This document shows, piece by piece, positions 26,623 through 37,900 of a DNA stretch of 64,000 bases (the stretch's first letter is position 1; the number at the start of each line of letters is the position of its first letter). The stretch comes from Harpalus rubripes (Eukaryota > Arthropoda > Insecta > Coleoptera > Carabidae): the NCBI GenBank assembly GCA_963082715.1, contig OY720461.1, positions 28,905,476 to 28,969,475 of the forward strand, given 5' to 3'. Position numbers and translations under genes: made by a program. The notes beneath the pieces are model-generated. The model was not told the origin of the DNA. It ran no database searches and saw only the letters and a program-made list of their open reading frames with translations.

Positions 26623-27594
26623 GATGTGTGTGTGTGTAACAAAATTTTCGTCTGCGATAACTCTAATACTACAGTTACAAAAATTATAATTTTTCGTATA
26701 CTTCTTCGTTACATCCATATGAAGAGCTGATTAGATTTTGGTTACAATTGCTCAACCGGAAGTACCATCATTTGAAGATTTTAACGGTTTTTCTTGAAAA
26801 AACTATGTTAAATATAATTTTTTCACATTTGATGTTATTATAAATATTAAAGAATATTTTATTGTCTATACGATTTGACTGCATTTTATGCTTAATATTA
26901 AATGGATATAGAGTTAAAAAATTATAAAGAAATTAAATTTCATAAAGTAGCCATAGCTATGGAAACAGCTACTATATTAAGAAAATTCTGATTGAAAGAT
27001 GTCAGTGTCAATTGAAATTGACATAATGGCTCGTAGTATGATCACGGTTTTAACTAAAACACTGTTTTAAGAAATGTCAAATTCAAATTTCAATATTTAA
27101 TTTCGCCCTTATGTTTAAAGAACGATTTTTTTAAAAATATTTGTTTGAATACAAACTATGTTCTGCTTTAAAATCATATTTTAATAAATTTAATAAAATT
27201 CATTATTGATATTAAATAATCAAATTTGACATTTCTTAAAACAGCGTTTTAGTTAAAACCGTGATCATACTACGAGCCATTGTGTTTGTCTTATAATTTT
27301 ACTAAAAATCTTTTGCTTTCCGTATGGAATTTGTATAAAATACATACAACTGCTTTAAGGTAATGTACAAGAAATAATAATAATAATAAATCTTTTATTT
27401 CTGCAGATACATTACACAGTATATAGAAAACGTCACAAAATAATAATTTTCTGTATGAAATTTGCATAAAATACATGCAACTGCCGAAAGGTAATGTACA
27501 AGAAATAGAATATTTAATTTAGCAAGGAACTTTCCGTATGAAATTTGTACAAAATACATACAACCGACGGAAGGTAATGTGCTGGCCACATCAG
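26466..27594 (+). mobile_element. A-type element copy A3
   Basis: Full block order: hairpin accttcc...ggaaggt, ggtcaaaaaattcg, seed gatgatgtctgta, a short (TG)n with a single gga break (26592-26637), CCGGAAGT at about 26756, and the end ccacatcaga. It lies between T-runs inside the Penelope-like unit. A 255-bp foldback (27026-27280) and a small (AAT)n stretch (about 27376-27390) interrupt its 3' half. Confidence 0.85.
27026..27280. repeat. foldback MITE nested in A3
   Basis: The arm atggctcgtagtatgatcac, ggttttaactaaaac, ttaagaaatgtcaaat is mirrored at the other end. In A2 the same place reads gacatagtgtgtttg without the insert, so it is a clean insertion. Confidence 0.85.
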
Positions 27595-27659
27595 ATTTTT
27601 TTTAATGGTAACCGTAAAGCTGTTTTTTACACAAATATAAGGACTGGACCATTCTAGCC

Positions 27660-27690
27660 CTGAAGAAGACTATTGTATAGTCGAAACGTC
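27660..27690 (+). ncRNA. hammerhead-ribozyme-like core
   Basis: CTGAAGA at 27660-27666, a 6-bp stem GACTAT/ATAGTC closed by TGT, then GAAAC at 27683-27687. This is the order of the hammerhead core (CUGANGA, stem II, GAAA). The seventh core base is A, not the usual U. Stems I and III are not proven here. An inverted copy lies at about 26250-26280 on the minus strand. Confidence 0.45.
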
Positions 27691-27786
27691 GGCGAGAATA
27701 AAATTGCAATATTAACTGCTAGTCCGAAACTTTATTTATTCCATCCCTAACACAGTCGAACATCGTTTTTTGACTTATTTGAAATG

Positions 27787-28514
27787 TTCGTTATTAAATA
27801 TCATTATGTTTTAATTGCTTGTAATATTTGACCCACACATTAGAAAAAATATTACTTGACCTGGTCTAGTAGAGAATTTCACGTAGAATCAAAATATCCA
27901 ACAATAATTGCTCTTTCTCTAGCTGCGTGGGAGTGTTGTACAAAAAATTTAAATTTGAGTCGATTAGCAAAATAAAATAAATAAAAGTAAACAATTAAAT
28001 GAACATTTAGGGATTTCGTAAATAGCTGTACACCCTATAAAATATCCACAGTTTATAATAGACCTTTCAGCAACTTCAGCATCTCAACAAATATTCTTCA
28101 GGAAAATCTCCTTTTCCTTCAGTACGGATCTGTGTTGTCGTTGAGAAATGACGGGGTACGAACCTAAGACGGAAGGCAGTGCAAGTTTACGATAGTCACG
28201 AGATAGTATAAGCAAGTGTAAATATTTCAGCACCACAGTCATGGAGTATCGTGTCAACGTAACATCCAGCTGCCTTCAACTGAACTGCATGCAATAGAAA
28301 TACTACTTGTAGGTACATGGCAACACAGGGTCTTAACTCAACGCGTTCCAGGATAACGCGAGATTATTATTTTATCGGGGGAAAGGTTAAAGATAGCGAT
28401 GTCTTCTTAGATTAAACTCAAAATACACAAGGAACAAAGTCACAGTAGAAGGACTAACATATAAGTATACAAGTCAAATAAATAAAAAGATTATTTTTGT
28501 GCAAATTAACGGAT
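27787..28514. other. no gene seen
   Basis: Unassigned, AT-rich; runs into a LINE fragment at 28515. Confidence 0.3.
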
Positions 28515-28600
28515 TGACACAAATTCTTTTACTGTTACATCAGGAGTACCACAAGGTTCTAATTTTGGTCCATTACTTTTTAATTTATTAATAATACTCT
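28515..28600 (+). pseudogene. LINE reverse transcriptase fragment
   Basis: One frame reads NSFTVTSGVPQGSNFGPLLF followed by N-L-L-I. This is the SGVPQG...GPLLF block of non-LTR retrotransposon reverse transcriptases (Jockey/CR1/I-like). A frameshift lies just upstream, and downstream the frame closes. Isolated relic. Confidence 0.75.
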
Positions 28601-28673
28601 ATTTTCGCACATAGTGTTTACTTCGACCTTCTAGTCTTTGAGTTGATGACGGACACACATACAAGTATACCTT

Positions 28674-28742
28674 ACCCTGGATTCGAACCCGGAACCGTAG
28701 GATCGTGAATCGGCTACGTTGCCCATTACACCACCGGGGTCG
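28674..28742 (-). repeat. tRNA-like sequence, fourth family
   Basis: The minus strand reads accccggtggtgtaatggg and ccgggttcgaatccaggg. The T-loop is canonical, but the anticodon stem is broken and the acceptor does not pair in register. It is probably a tRNA-derived SINE head, not a tRNA gene. Confidence 0.5.
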
Positions 28743-28744
28743 GT

Positions 28745-29085
28745 TTTTCTTTTTAACTTTTACAACAAACTTTCTTTTTTACGGACAATCTTAAATTTTA
28801 CCAAGGTGTTAACATTTACTCGATATCTCAATCAAACAGCCTACAACACCGACGTTTCGGTGTACGTTTGTACCTACATTCTGTGTCGATTTTGAGCACA
28901 AATTGATGTGTATGTGCTGTTTATAAATTTTTGTACGATTTTTAAAAAACTAAATGTTCAATTACTAATATTAATGATTTCTTCGCACTACAAAATTATC
29001 TAACTGAATTATTCTGTAAATAACGTCAAAATTTATTAGGCATCACCTCACTAAATAATAAATAAATTACTAATGAATATATATG
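28745..29085. other. no gene; second hammerhead-like trace on minus strand
   Basis: Minus strand about 28845-28890 reads gtacaccgaaacgtcggtg, similar to the Penelope-like arms, but the CTGA core is degraded (acagaatg). Otherwise AT-rich. Confidence 0.35.
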
Positions 29086-30239
29086 CAGGGTGTTAAGAAA
29101 CAAGTGTAACACATTTATAGGACAGATAAATTAAAATAAGTCGAAAGTTTTATACAATATGTGTATATATGTATCCGATCTTCAATAGTTTTCGAGATAT
29201 GAGGCAGTGAAAAATGAGTTTTTACGGGATTTACCTCGACTATCTCGAAAACTATGAGACTTACGACTTCGATTAAATTAGACTTTTTGCTTACCTTTTT
29301 ACCTTCCGTCATACCTTTAGGTAAGGAAGGTATTGTTTTTGATCAAAAAATTCGATGATGAGTTTTTAATGAATACGCACGTTTTAGTTTCCCTAGATTA
29401 CGATTTTACTATTTTTGCGATGATGTCTGTGTATGTGTGTGTGACGATTTTTCTCCGTCGATAAATCTAACACTACAATTCTAAAAATTATAATTCTTAC
29501 GCATTCCTCTTCGTTACATCCATATGAAGAGCTGATTAGATTTTGCTTACAATTGGTCAACCGGAAGTACACTCATTTGAAGATTTTAACAGTTTTTCTT
29601 GAAAAAACGCTGTTAAGTATCGTTTTATCATATTTAATAAATATTAAAGAATATTTTATTCTCTATACGATTTGATTACATATTCAATTCATATTCAATG
29701 GATATTGAGTTAAAAAATTATAAAAATTATAAAGAAATTAAATTTCATAAAGCAACCAGCTGTGCAATAATACTGGAAACAGCTAATATAAATAAAAAAA
29801 TTCTGATAGACAAATGTCAATGTCAAGTGCGATTGACATACTATGTTTGTGTTACAATTTTACTGCAAATATATAATCAATTCTAACTTTCTGTATGGAA
29901 TTTGTACAAAATACATAGAACTGAGGGAAGGTAATATACTGGAAATGTAGAATCTTTCGCAAAAAGCTGTCTATATGGAATTTGTATAAAAATACATAGA
30001 ACTGACAGAAGGCCACATCAGATTTTTTCAAATAACTTCTTAACTATTAGATATTGAGATAACTGTTACATATTAAATTTTATTGTATTTTTATCTTTAT
30101 TAGTTTTTCTTCGCTTCTAATACAAAATTACCTCTTGGAAATATTTCATTTTTGACACATATTGTACAAATCTTTTAGACTTATTATGACTTCTTATCTA
30201 TGTTCTTTAACTGTGTTACACTTGTTATTTAACACCCTG
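29086..30239. mobile_element. TIR element hosting A4
   Basis: Ends cagggtgttaagaaacaag and cttgttatttaacaccctg are inverted repeats, continuing into tgtaacac/gtgttaca. Flanks atatatg and aatatatg are a near-match duplication of 7-8 bp, so hAT-like is possible but unproven. Its own about 430 bp are split by A4. Confidence 0.65.
29301..30022 (+). mobile_element. A-type element copy A4, minimal TG tract
   Basis: Hairpin accttccgtcatacctttag...ggaaggt, seed gatgatgtctgtgta, only about 14 bp of TG, CCGGAAGT at about 29562, and the end ggccacatcaga. T-runs lie on both sides. Confidence 0.85.
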
Positions 30240-30716
30240 AATATATGTATTTACATAGTATTTAATGGCTAACAAAACAACATTTAAATAGGGAAAATAA
30301 AAATCTTCAAAATCTTCGTCCCGGTTTAGGTTACCTCCCCCCTTTCTCTTCTGCCAAGGGTTGTTGGAAGGTGTGGGTGGGTTAATTTTAAACATAATTT
30401 TATATGAAATGCAGCCGTGAGGCGGCAACCCCAGTCCGCCCTGCGCATATTAATTATGCTCAAGTAGAAAACCGCCGAGTCCACTTTTAATAAATGTCTC
30501 AGAATGTAATGAAAAGAAATTCTAATTAGGCATATAAAGAAGTAGCGAAAAGCAAGACGGATTTATGATTTTTGTTATTCAGCTACAGTGCTTAGTTACC
30601 AGTGCAGGAGGTAAATAACAATAAATGGGGCACCCCAAAATTATCACCACCAATTTATAACCTCTTGGGTTACTGGATCTCATTAAAAACAAATATACGA
30701 TCGCACCTTTATATTC
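30240..30716. other. no gene seen; GC-richer patch 30318-30480
   Basis: ccccctttctcttctgccaa and nearby bases stand out from the AT-rich background but give no recognisable protein. Confidence 0.3.
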
Positions 30717-32442
30717 TGTAACGTTTTTATTTATCTGGATGAATTGTAAATATTAGACAATTTATTATTATTTAAAATTAAATGTTTATTGAACTATAAT
30801 GAGAGTTACTATTACTAATAATAGATGATTATTAAAAACTAATTAAGACTAAAACTATAATTAACTAGATAAGACTAACACCAACACTATATATTTTACC
30901 AATTAACACTACTATTTATTTACACGCTATTACTAATTATTTATTTCACTACGTGTTCCAATCTTAGACTGCCGGTCTGTTGCAGACTCTTGTAGACTGT
31001 TTACTATATACTTATATCACGTTCAACTGTCCGCCTACCGACCTCCACAGCGTCTATATACTCGACTGACTCAACAGCGTCTGTATATTCAACTGCTCGG
31101 ACAACAGTCACCTCTTTTACAACACTATTTGTCTATTTATGTAACTCTCTGTCTAAAGCCTGCTTCAGAGTTTACATAACGTAACATAACATATCATAGC
31201 ATAACATTACATAACATAACGTAACAAGGAATCAGTGAAGGTTTCAGAGTTCCATGTATTATAAATATCTGCTAACTTCATGTAAAATATTTTGCTCATA
31301 TATTCAGTTTGATGTTGACATTATTTGTTAGTCAAAAAATCAAAAATACTATTATGGAAACGAACGATATTGTTGCTATTAATAATTTAGTGCAATATTA
31401 CCGGACTGGTTCATAATTTCGGATATTGCAATCCATGCATTATATTTTTTTTCTTAATATCCTTAAAATCTGGTCGAGATTTACCATATATTAAAGCATA
31501 TTTCTCAATCAAAGGAATTAGTAATGCTTCATCCATCTTGACAGCAACTTAAATGTCAAACACAAACTGGAATTGACAATTCAATTGACAGCTATTCTGT
31601 TGTTTTGAAATGTGGTACACGACGACTCACGTACGCGTCCGAACATAACCGATTAACATAACGTATCCGTAAGGAAATAAAATTTGGCCATAATCTGTTT
31701 TCTTAAGCTACGTTATGTTATGTTTCTTACGAAAACTATGAAATACTATACCGGTTTACATACATCCATATTTTCTTTATGTTATGCTATGATATGTTAT
31801 GTTACGTTATGTAAACTCTGAAGCAGGTTTAACTTCCACAGCCTCAGTATCACCAACTAGCCGTATGCCACAATTCTTCAACACCACTGCCAAGTATTCA
31901 CTTCCACTAGCCGTTACCGTCCCCATATACCTAGCTTCTCAATACTCTTCAACACTACCGAGTATTCTCTTTCACAGCTATCCCGATATACCAGTAACTT
32001 TCCGTCTCGCCGTTACTGGCCTTATACACTATATCTTCCCAATACTCGTCAACACTACCGAGTATTCACATCCACAGCTATCCCAATATACCAGTAACTT
32101 CCCGAGTACCTACTCGACACCAACTGCATACGCTCACTACGATACTGCTGTGCTTCTCACTAACACTTTACTCTCTAACACTCCATGTCAATATCTCTAT
32201 GACTCTGTATGTAACTAACTTACTAACTGCACTAATGTAAGTGTCTGTCCGTCTTCACTAATGAAACTGCACTATGTAAGTCAACCCCCGATCACACAAC
32301 TAATGTTGTGTGATCAGGAACTTAACTGAACTAACTTACTATCGAGCTTAGCTACATCCCTTATATACACCTGCCATTACATTCTAGAAAAGCTCTAGAA
32401 TCTTCGAACACACAATGAACACGGCGGGCGTTCCACGTTACA
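30717..32442 (-). mobile_element. solo LTR family, copy 3, with nested Harbinger
   Basis: Plus-strand bounds TGTAACG (30717) and CGTTACA (ending 32442). Flanks attc and atac match at 3 of 4 positions. On the minus strand a TATATAAGGG box (plus about 32357-32368) lies in the expected U3 part. The 673-bp Harbinger-like element at 31157-31829 interrupts it. Confidence 0.8.
31157..31829. mobile_element. Harbinger-like element with TAA duplication
   Basis: Ends agcctgcttcagagtttaca and tgtaaactctgaagcaggtt. TAA flanks at 31154-31156 and 31830-31832. Uninterrupted LTR copies read gtctaacttcc here, so the empty site is known. The subterminal arms are rich in cataac/gttatg repeats. Non-coding. Confidence 0.85.
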
Positions 32443-32644
32443 ATACATTTTTTTGCTACTTCTGTTTTTAAAATAACGTACTGGTGTCATGGTGATAAAC
32501 AACGTCTTAATCGCTTGACTTGCTGTGGCTTCGTTCGTATAGGACACGGCATGAAACTAGCAACTACTAACAGCAGATTCATTAAGCACAGGGTGAAGTT
32601 AGCTTCATTTTGTCAGAATCCATTTTACCCGAAGGTGTAGAGTG
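32443..32644. other. no gene seen
   Basis: Unassigned. Confidence 0.3.
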
Positions 32645-32830
32645 TACAAATATATTGAATCGTGTACGCCCATTGCTTCTTATTCCTTGCCATCTTCCTA
32701 GCGTCTTGAATCGTCGTGTTTTTCTTCTCCAAGATCTTTACTATTATCCCAATTGTCTTTAGGTCTTCCTCGGTCTCTTGTTTCTACCACGTTCGTCATC
32801 CATATTTGTCTCACCTGTCTATTTTACAGT
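32645..32830 (-). pseudogene. LINE C-terminal fragment
   Basis: On the minus strand, with frameshifts, codons give RGRPK, NTTIQDARKMARNKKQWA and nearby residues. This is the RGRP...W...DR..W-type tail of many non-LTR reverse transcriptase proteins. Decayed. Confidence 0.55.
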
Positions 32831-32896
32831 CGTACAAAAAGTATACTATTTGACTCGTTTTATAAACACTTTATAAAAAGAATCTAGTTTATAATA

Positions 32897-33106
32897 CAGG
32901 GTGCCCATTTTATAAGTTCCCGCCTGAAATTTTAAAAATAGGCAAAATGAATACATTTCATAAGCCACTTGGTAAATATTAGTATCGAATAATCACAGTA
33001 GGTATAAGAGCAAAACAAAATTTTAAAAACCAAGTCACTTATGTAATATATCATGGATTGCCTATTCATGAATTTTCAGACGGGAACTTTTAAAATTGGC
33101 ACCCTG
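32897..33106. mobile_element. TA-flanked MITE, family P, intact copy
   Basis: 210 bp, CAGGGTGCCCATTTTATAAG at one end and its inverse at the other, with TA at 32895-32896 and 33107-33108. The arms run about 55 bp. The second copy, with two insertions, is at 55924-56612. Confidence 0.9.
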
Positions 33107-33108
33107 TA

Positions 33109-33617
33109 TTTGTTACGTAATATACTATTAAATAAATAGTATTAATAGGGGATTCCACCATTTTTTTTTAAATTTCATCAGAAAGTATAAGTCATACTAA
33201 GACTATTGGTGAAAATCCGGTGAAAAAATTCCTATTAATAAGCGAGTTATGGTCCCCCGAAGTTTGAAAATATAGATGTGACGTCTCGAATATAAGTTTT
33301 TATATAAAACTGTTTTCTTCGTGGATCTAAAATATTCTTGAAATGTATGCTATTTTTAAATTATATTTATAAAAAACAAATTAATATTATATCTAATACT
33401 GTACTAGTCTACATGCTTTATAATTGCAAGTGTATCAAAATTATTAAGTTTAATGCAAGAAATTTATATTCAAATAAAAACAGTTTGAGAATTGCAGTAC
33501 TGGACTGGTAGCCACGTGTCCGCTATTTGAATTTGTCTACTTCGATTGATAGTAGGCTCCACCCCTTAACTCGGTATTCGTTATATATTTATAGGTGGTC
33601 TTTGAGTCGCCAATCAA

Positions 33618-33704
<87 letters not shown>

Positions 33705-34554
33705 TTTCATATGAGTGACGAGCTGCTAAAACAAAAAACCCCTTTTCCGAAGTATTTCAATTATATCATTTTATTTCTTTATCAATATTCATTATTAAGC
33801 ATCTACTTTCACTATTTTTTACTAATTTCTCTTAATTCGATTGAGCTGTAATCCCCTATTGTTTTCTTTAAGGAGTATGATGCACAAATTCCACCAGTCT
33901 CTGATTTTCAATCCTGAAACTTTTGTAACTTACCCCGTGTTTATATTTAGCAAATATACACAAATAAATATAAGTCCTTAAAAGATTGTTTAACTGAATG
34001 TTATATTTCTGCCTCATTATTTTGGATATTTCAAAACCCCATTTAAATTCATGATACTTCACTCTTATCATGTAAATGTTCAACTTATTCATGATTCATT
34101 CTTTTTATGTGTTTTACGGAAAATACCCCAAATATATACTATTTTTGACTGTCAAAAATATATCTGATTTCATATTTCACATAAAAGCGGTGGTCCGTCA
34201 GGTACTGGACATCAATATAAGGGCTAACTTTTAATTTATTGTAGGGTAAATGAAAATTTCAAGGGGTGAATATTACAGTTTTTTATTGCTTGCTTACGTG
34301 TTTAACTGCTTAAATGGAATATAATATGTGATTTTGTTTTGATAAAAAAAGATTTTTGATTACAACAAAAACAGTCCTAATATAAGAAAATTGATTACAA
34401 TAATTAAAATTACTAACCAATATTCTCAAATGGAAAAATAAGCAAAATTGGATGATACAATATTCCAATTCAAATTCAAACGACAGTTATGTGCCGGGAA
34501 CATTATTCACGTTACACGCTGATGCATATGGTGGATGACAACTTCGTAAACATG
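33109..34554. other. no gene; (TA)n at 33625-33701
   Basis: AT-rich. A nearly pure (TA)n tract of about 75 bp. The remaining bases show no supported ORF. Confidence 0.5.
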
Positions 34555-35572
34555 ATCTGGTGTGGCCAACACAATACCTCCCGCTATTTGCAGCCTGGGC
34601 CTGAGTCACAAAAAAGATTAAGTTAATCTTTATTTTTGGATTACCGAATTTTACTCTAATTTTGATAGTATATTTCTTGAAATATAGTCTAATCTAATCC
34701 AAGTAACTACCTTTTTTAAACCCCTTAAATCTCAAATACTGAGTGAGTTCACTTTCACACACATCCATGCCTTAGTGGGATTTGAACCTAGAGCCCCGAG
34801 CGCACTCATGACATGAGGCGTTGCTCTAACCATTGAGCTATAATAAAACGAAGATCAAATTTTAAATACCGGTATAGAATAGAATTCCTTAATCCAAAAA
34901 TGAGGATTAGCTTAAACATTTTTGTGAATCGTTAATTTTTATTAATCTAAATACATACCTACATATTTACTTATGCTGGAAACTGTACTGAATTCCTTTT
35001 CTATTGTTCTATTTACTTTTTTCTTTTTAAAACGTTACTAAGATTACTTTGAAATGATTAGTTCTTTGATAGTGACATTTATCTGTCAGTTACATACATT
35101 TGAATAACTGAGTTTTGTTTGTTTAAAGTGTAGGCTCTGGGACTTAAATTATAGATAATTTTATAAATTTATCCATAAAATATATAGAAAAAGTATTCAT
35201 GCAGATCTATAATAAATTTAATAATCCTTAATTTTTATAATAACATCTCGAAAAAATAACATTTAAAGGTAATTTTCGAAGAAAAACTATTTTGAGCTTC
35301 TAGTAAAGTTCCATTTCCGGTTATCTTATTTTCACCAAAATCTAATGGGCTCTTTCCATTACAGAAAAAGTTCGAAATTCAAGGTTTCAAAATTTTCTGA
35401 ATGATAGTATTTGAGTTAGAGAGGAGGATCCACACACACACACATACACACAGAGATCATCGTGAAAACGTTAAAATTGGATTCTAGGGACCTTAAAACG
35501 TGGTCATTTACCAAAATCTGGATATGCGATTTTTGGCACGATCCCTATACCTACCTGCCTTACCAAAAGGTA
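34555..35572 (-). mobile_element. C-type element copy C2, one tRNA module
   Basis: Minus orientation: head hairpin at 35572 (accttttggtaaggcagg...), seed gatgatctctgtg with a short TG stretch (35431-35451), AT-rich block, one tRNA-like module (34766-34846), and the end ccacaccaga at 34555. It abuts C3 with only an A/T-run between them. Confidence 0.8.
34766..34846 (-). repeat. tRNA-derived module in C2
   Basis: Minus strand tagctcaatggttagagcaa and aggttcaaatcccac, equivalent to module 1 of C1. Confidence 0.65.
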
Positions 35573-35576
35573 AAAA

Positions 35577-36459
35577 TCTGGTGTGGCCAACACAATACAT
35601 CCCGCCATTTACCGCCCGAGTCACAAAAAAGATTAAGCTAATTCTTATTTTTGGATTAGCGAATTTTACTCTAATTTTGACAGTTTATTTCTTAAATAAT
35701 ACTCTAATCTAATCCAAGTAACTACCTTTTTTGATAATAAAATGAAGATAATTTTTTTTTAAATACCGGGATAGAATATAATTCACTAATCCAAAAATGA
35801 GAATTAGCTTAAATTTTTTTGCGAATCGTAAAATTTTATTAATCTAAATACATATCTAAATATTTACTAATGTTGGAAACTGCATTGATTTTTTTTCCTG
35901 TTGTTCTATTTATTTTTTTCTTTTTAAAACGTTACTATTATTAATTTGAAATGATTAGTTCTTTGACAGTGACATTTATCTGTCAGTTACATACATTTGA
36001 ATAACTGCATAACCAAGTTTGTTTAAAGCGTAGGCTCCCAGACGTAAATTATAGATAATTTTATAACGTTATCCGTAATATATGTAGAAAAAGCATTAAT
36101 GCAAATCTGTAGAAAATTTAATAATCTTTAATTTTTATAATAACATTAAACTCGAAAAAATAACAGTTAAAGATATTTTTCGAAGAAAAACTATTTTGAG
36201 CTTCAAGTAAAGTGCCATTTCCTGTTATCCGATTTACACCAAAATCTAATGGGCTCTTTCCAAAATAGAAAAAGTTCGAAATACAAGGTTTCAAAATTTT
36301 CTGAATGATAGTATTTGAGTTAGAGTGGAGGATCCACACACACATACACACAGACATCATCGTGAAAATTGGATTCTAAAATGTGCTCATTTTCCAAAAT
36401 GTCGATATGCTATTTTTAGCACGATCCCTATACCTCCCTTACCAAGGGTAGCGGGAGGT
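35577..36459 (-). mobile_element. C-type element copy C3, no tRNA module
   Basis: Same head (36459, acctcccgctaccc...), seed gatgatgtctgtg with short TG (36336-36352) and end ccacaccaga (35577). The module and its neighbour are absent: the sequence jumps from aactacctttttt to gataataaaatgaag at about 35728. Confidence 0.8.
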
Positions 36460-37612
36460 AAAAAGTTGGCACATCTCACCTATCTTTTGAGCCCCTCAAA
36501 AAAGAAACCTTCCTTCTCTCTACGCTTGTGGGCTACCTTCCATGAACATTTCTTCATTTCTTCGCTTCTTGTTGGTGTACTCAACTCTAAATGGATAAGA
36601 GATGTTCAGTTTTGCATCCCGATAAATTCTTGGCGTTCTGTCGCACAAATATACGCCGTGAGTCGCAGTGTCACACTTCATTAGCGGTTTATTAAAAGAG
36701 TACAAACCACAGCTTTTAAACGCGTCAAATTTAACCCTTCACTTCTTTACGTCCCTTGAAACAGACGCGAAAAACCAACAAGTCAGGAAAATAGATAATT
36801 GACAAGGTAGTAACAGTATTGGAGAGGAGGTAATGTCATTAGATGGTAAATACATAAATATGAGGGACACGCAAAATTATTTAGAATAAAACACATACAC
36901 TCAATATCTCCCAGTTGATCCTCACGTCATCAATTTCTGATTCAAGAATTACAAAACTTTTATCTAGCATCTTTGTCGTACAAACATTGCATATATGAGA
37001 CTTTTATTCGCTGTATCATTATCGTCCGTGTTTAGGAGGGGCATAAGCTATCTCCGTCTAACCAACGACAAAAACTGAAATAGAAACTGTATTGTAACCG
37101 CTGTAACGAATATCATTTTCAAATATTTGAATTATTTGAATATTCACGTCATTCTGTCATTCATGTGATTAAGGTGATTTGGCGTCGATAATAATCTGTG
37201 CTTCGTTTTCGTTATGTGTAGGCAATTTAGTGAATTTTTGTAATTATATATTGTGCATTTTGCTATTGCAAATACCGTATGTCTGAGATGTCCGACAATT
37301 ATTGCAACATATTGCTTTTGGACAATAAAAAGAGGTACATTTCATCCATTATACTTATATCATATTTATTCAATTGATTTATTATTTCTAAATAACTATT
37401 TATAATTCGAATTTTGATGAATAACGAAATTGACACAGTATAGGACATACTGTCAGTGACTTCACAACACATACATCTTCGTCGGCTCCAATTGGTCCCT
37501 TATAGTGTCAATTCTTCGTGTTTTGTTACAAATGTTACGATAAATATAAATATAAACAAGTGTCAAATTTCTGAGTTTGGTTCGTGTTAGATAATACAAA
37601 ATTCAATATAAA
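36460..37612. other. no gene identified
   Basis: A minus-strand frame about 36520-36705 (ATHGVYLCDRTPRIYRDAK) looks compositionally ordinary but matches nothing I know. The rest is AT-rich. Confidence 0.3.
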
Positions 37613-37884
37613 ATGAGTAATTTACAGTATCGTATTGTGCCTTTTTGCAAAAATGCGCTAGGAACAAACCTGCTACTGAACTTGTTAATATGCCAAAAGA
37701 TGCGAAGAAAAGAAAATTGTGGCTGGAAGCAGTAGGTCGAAGAGCTGATGATTGGGTGTTTACATTTTATTTTACCTTAACTCCACACCTTATTTCGGCA
37801 ACAGTAAAACAGTCGTTTTCTGATACAAATTCAGCCATCATCCAGCTTTCGATTTTCGGTAAACTGTCCGACTTAGCGACTTAG
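37613..37884 (+). pseudogene. THAP-like zinc finger remnant
   Basis: ATG at 37613 opens MSNLQYRIVPFCKN. A one-base shift then leads to CARNKPATELVNMPKDAKKR and KLWLEAVGRR. Spacing and the MPKD...RK.WL.A.GR block resemble a THAP domain (C2CH finger, as in P-element-type transposases and THAP proteins). The expected C..H close is not seen. Frameshift plus lack of continuation suggest a relic. Confidence 0.35.
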
Positions 37885-37900
37885 CTTGAGTGTATTCTAG

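Larger units (their letters stand above)
26199..27770. mobile_element. Penelope-like unit, inverted arms, 16-bp TSD
   Basis: A direct repeat tgacttatttgaaatg at 26183-26198 and 27771-27786 brackets the unit. Inside, two arms of about 100 bp (26199-26296 and 27644-27743) are inverted copies of each other and nearly identical. Each holds a ccctgaagaagac...gtcgaaacgtc motif. Long duplications point to target-primed reverse transcription. Inverted terminal repeats with a hammerhead-like core fit Penelope-like elements. No reverse transcriptase is left; the middle is a short spacer plus the A3 element. Confidence 0.6.

Noticed and set aside
31799..32218. 139-codon ORF
   Set aside because: Falls within the repeated promoter-side part of solo LTR copy 3; the same kind of frame occurs in copy 2 (21333-21608).
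36520..36705. Possible exon, minus strand
   Set aside because: Looks like protein over about 45 codons but no family recognised and no convincing splice sites.
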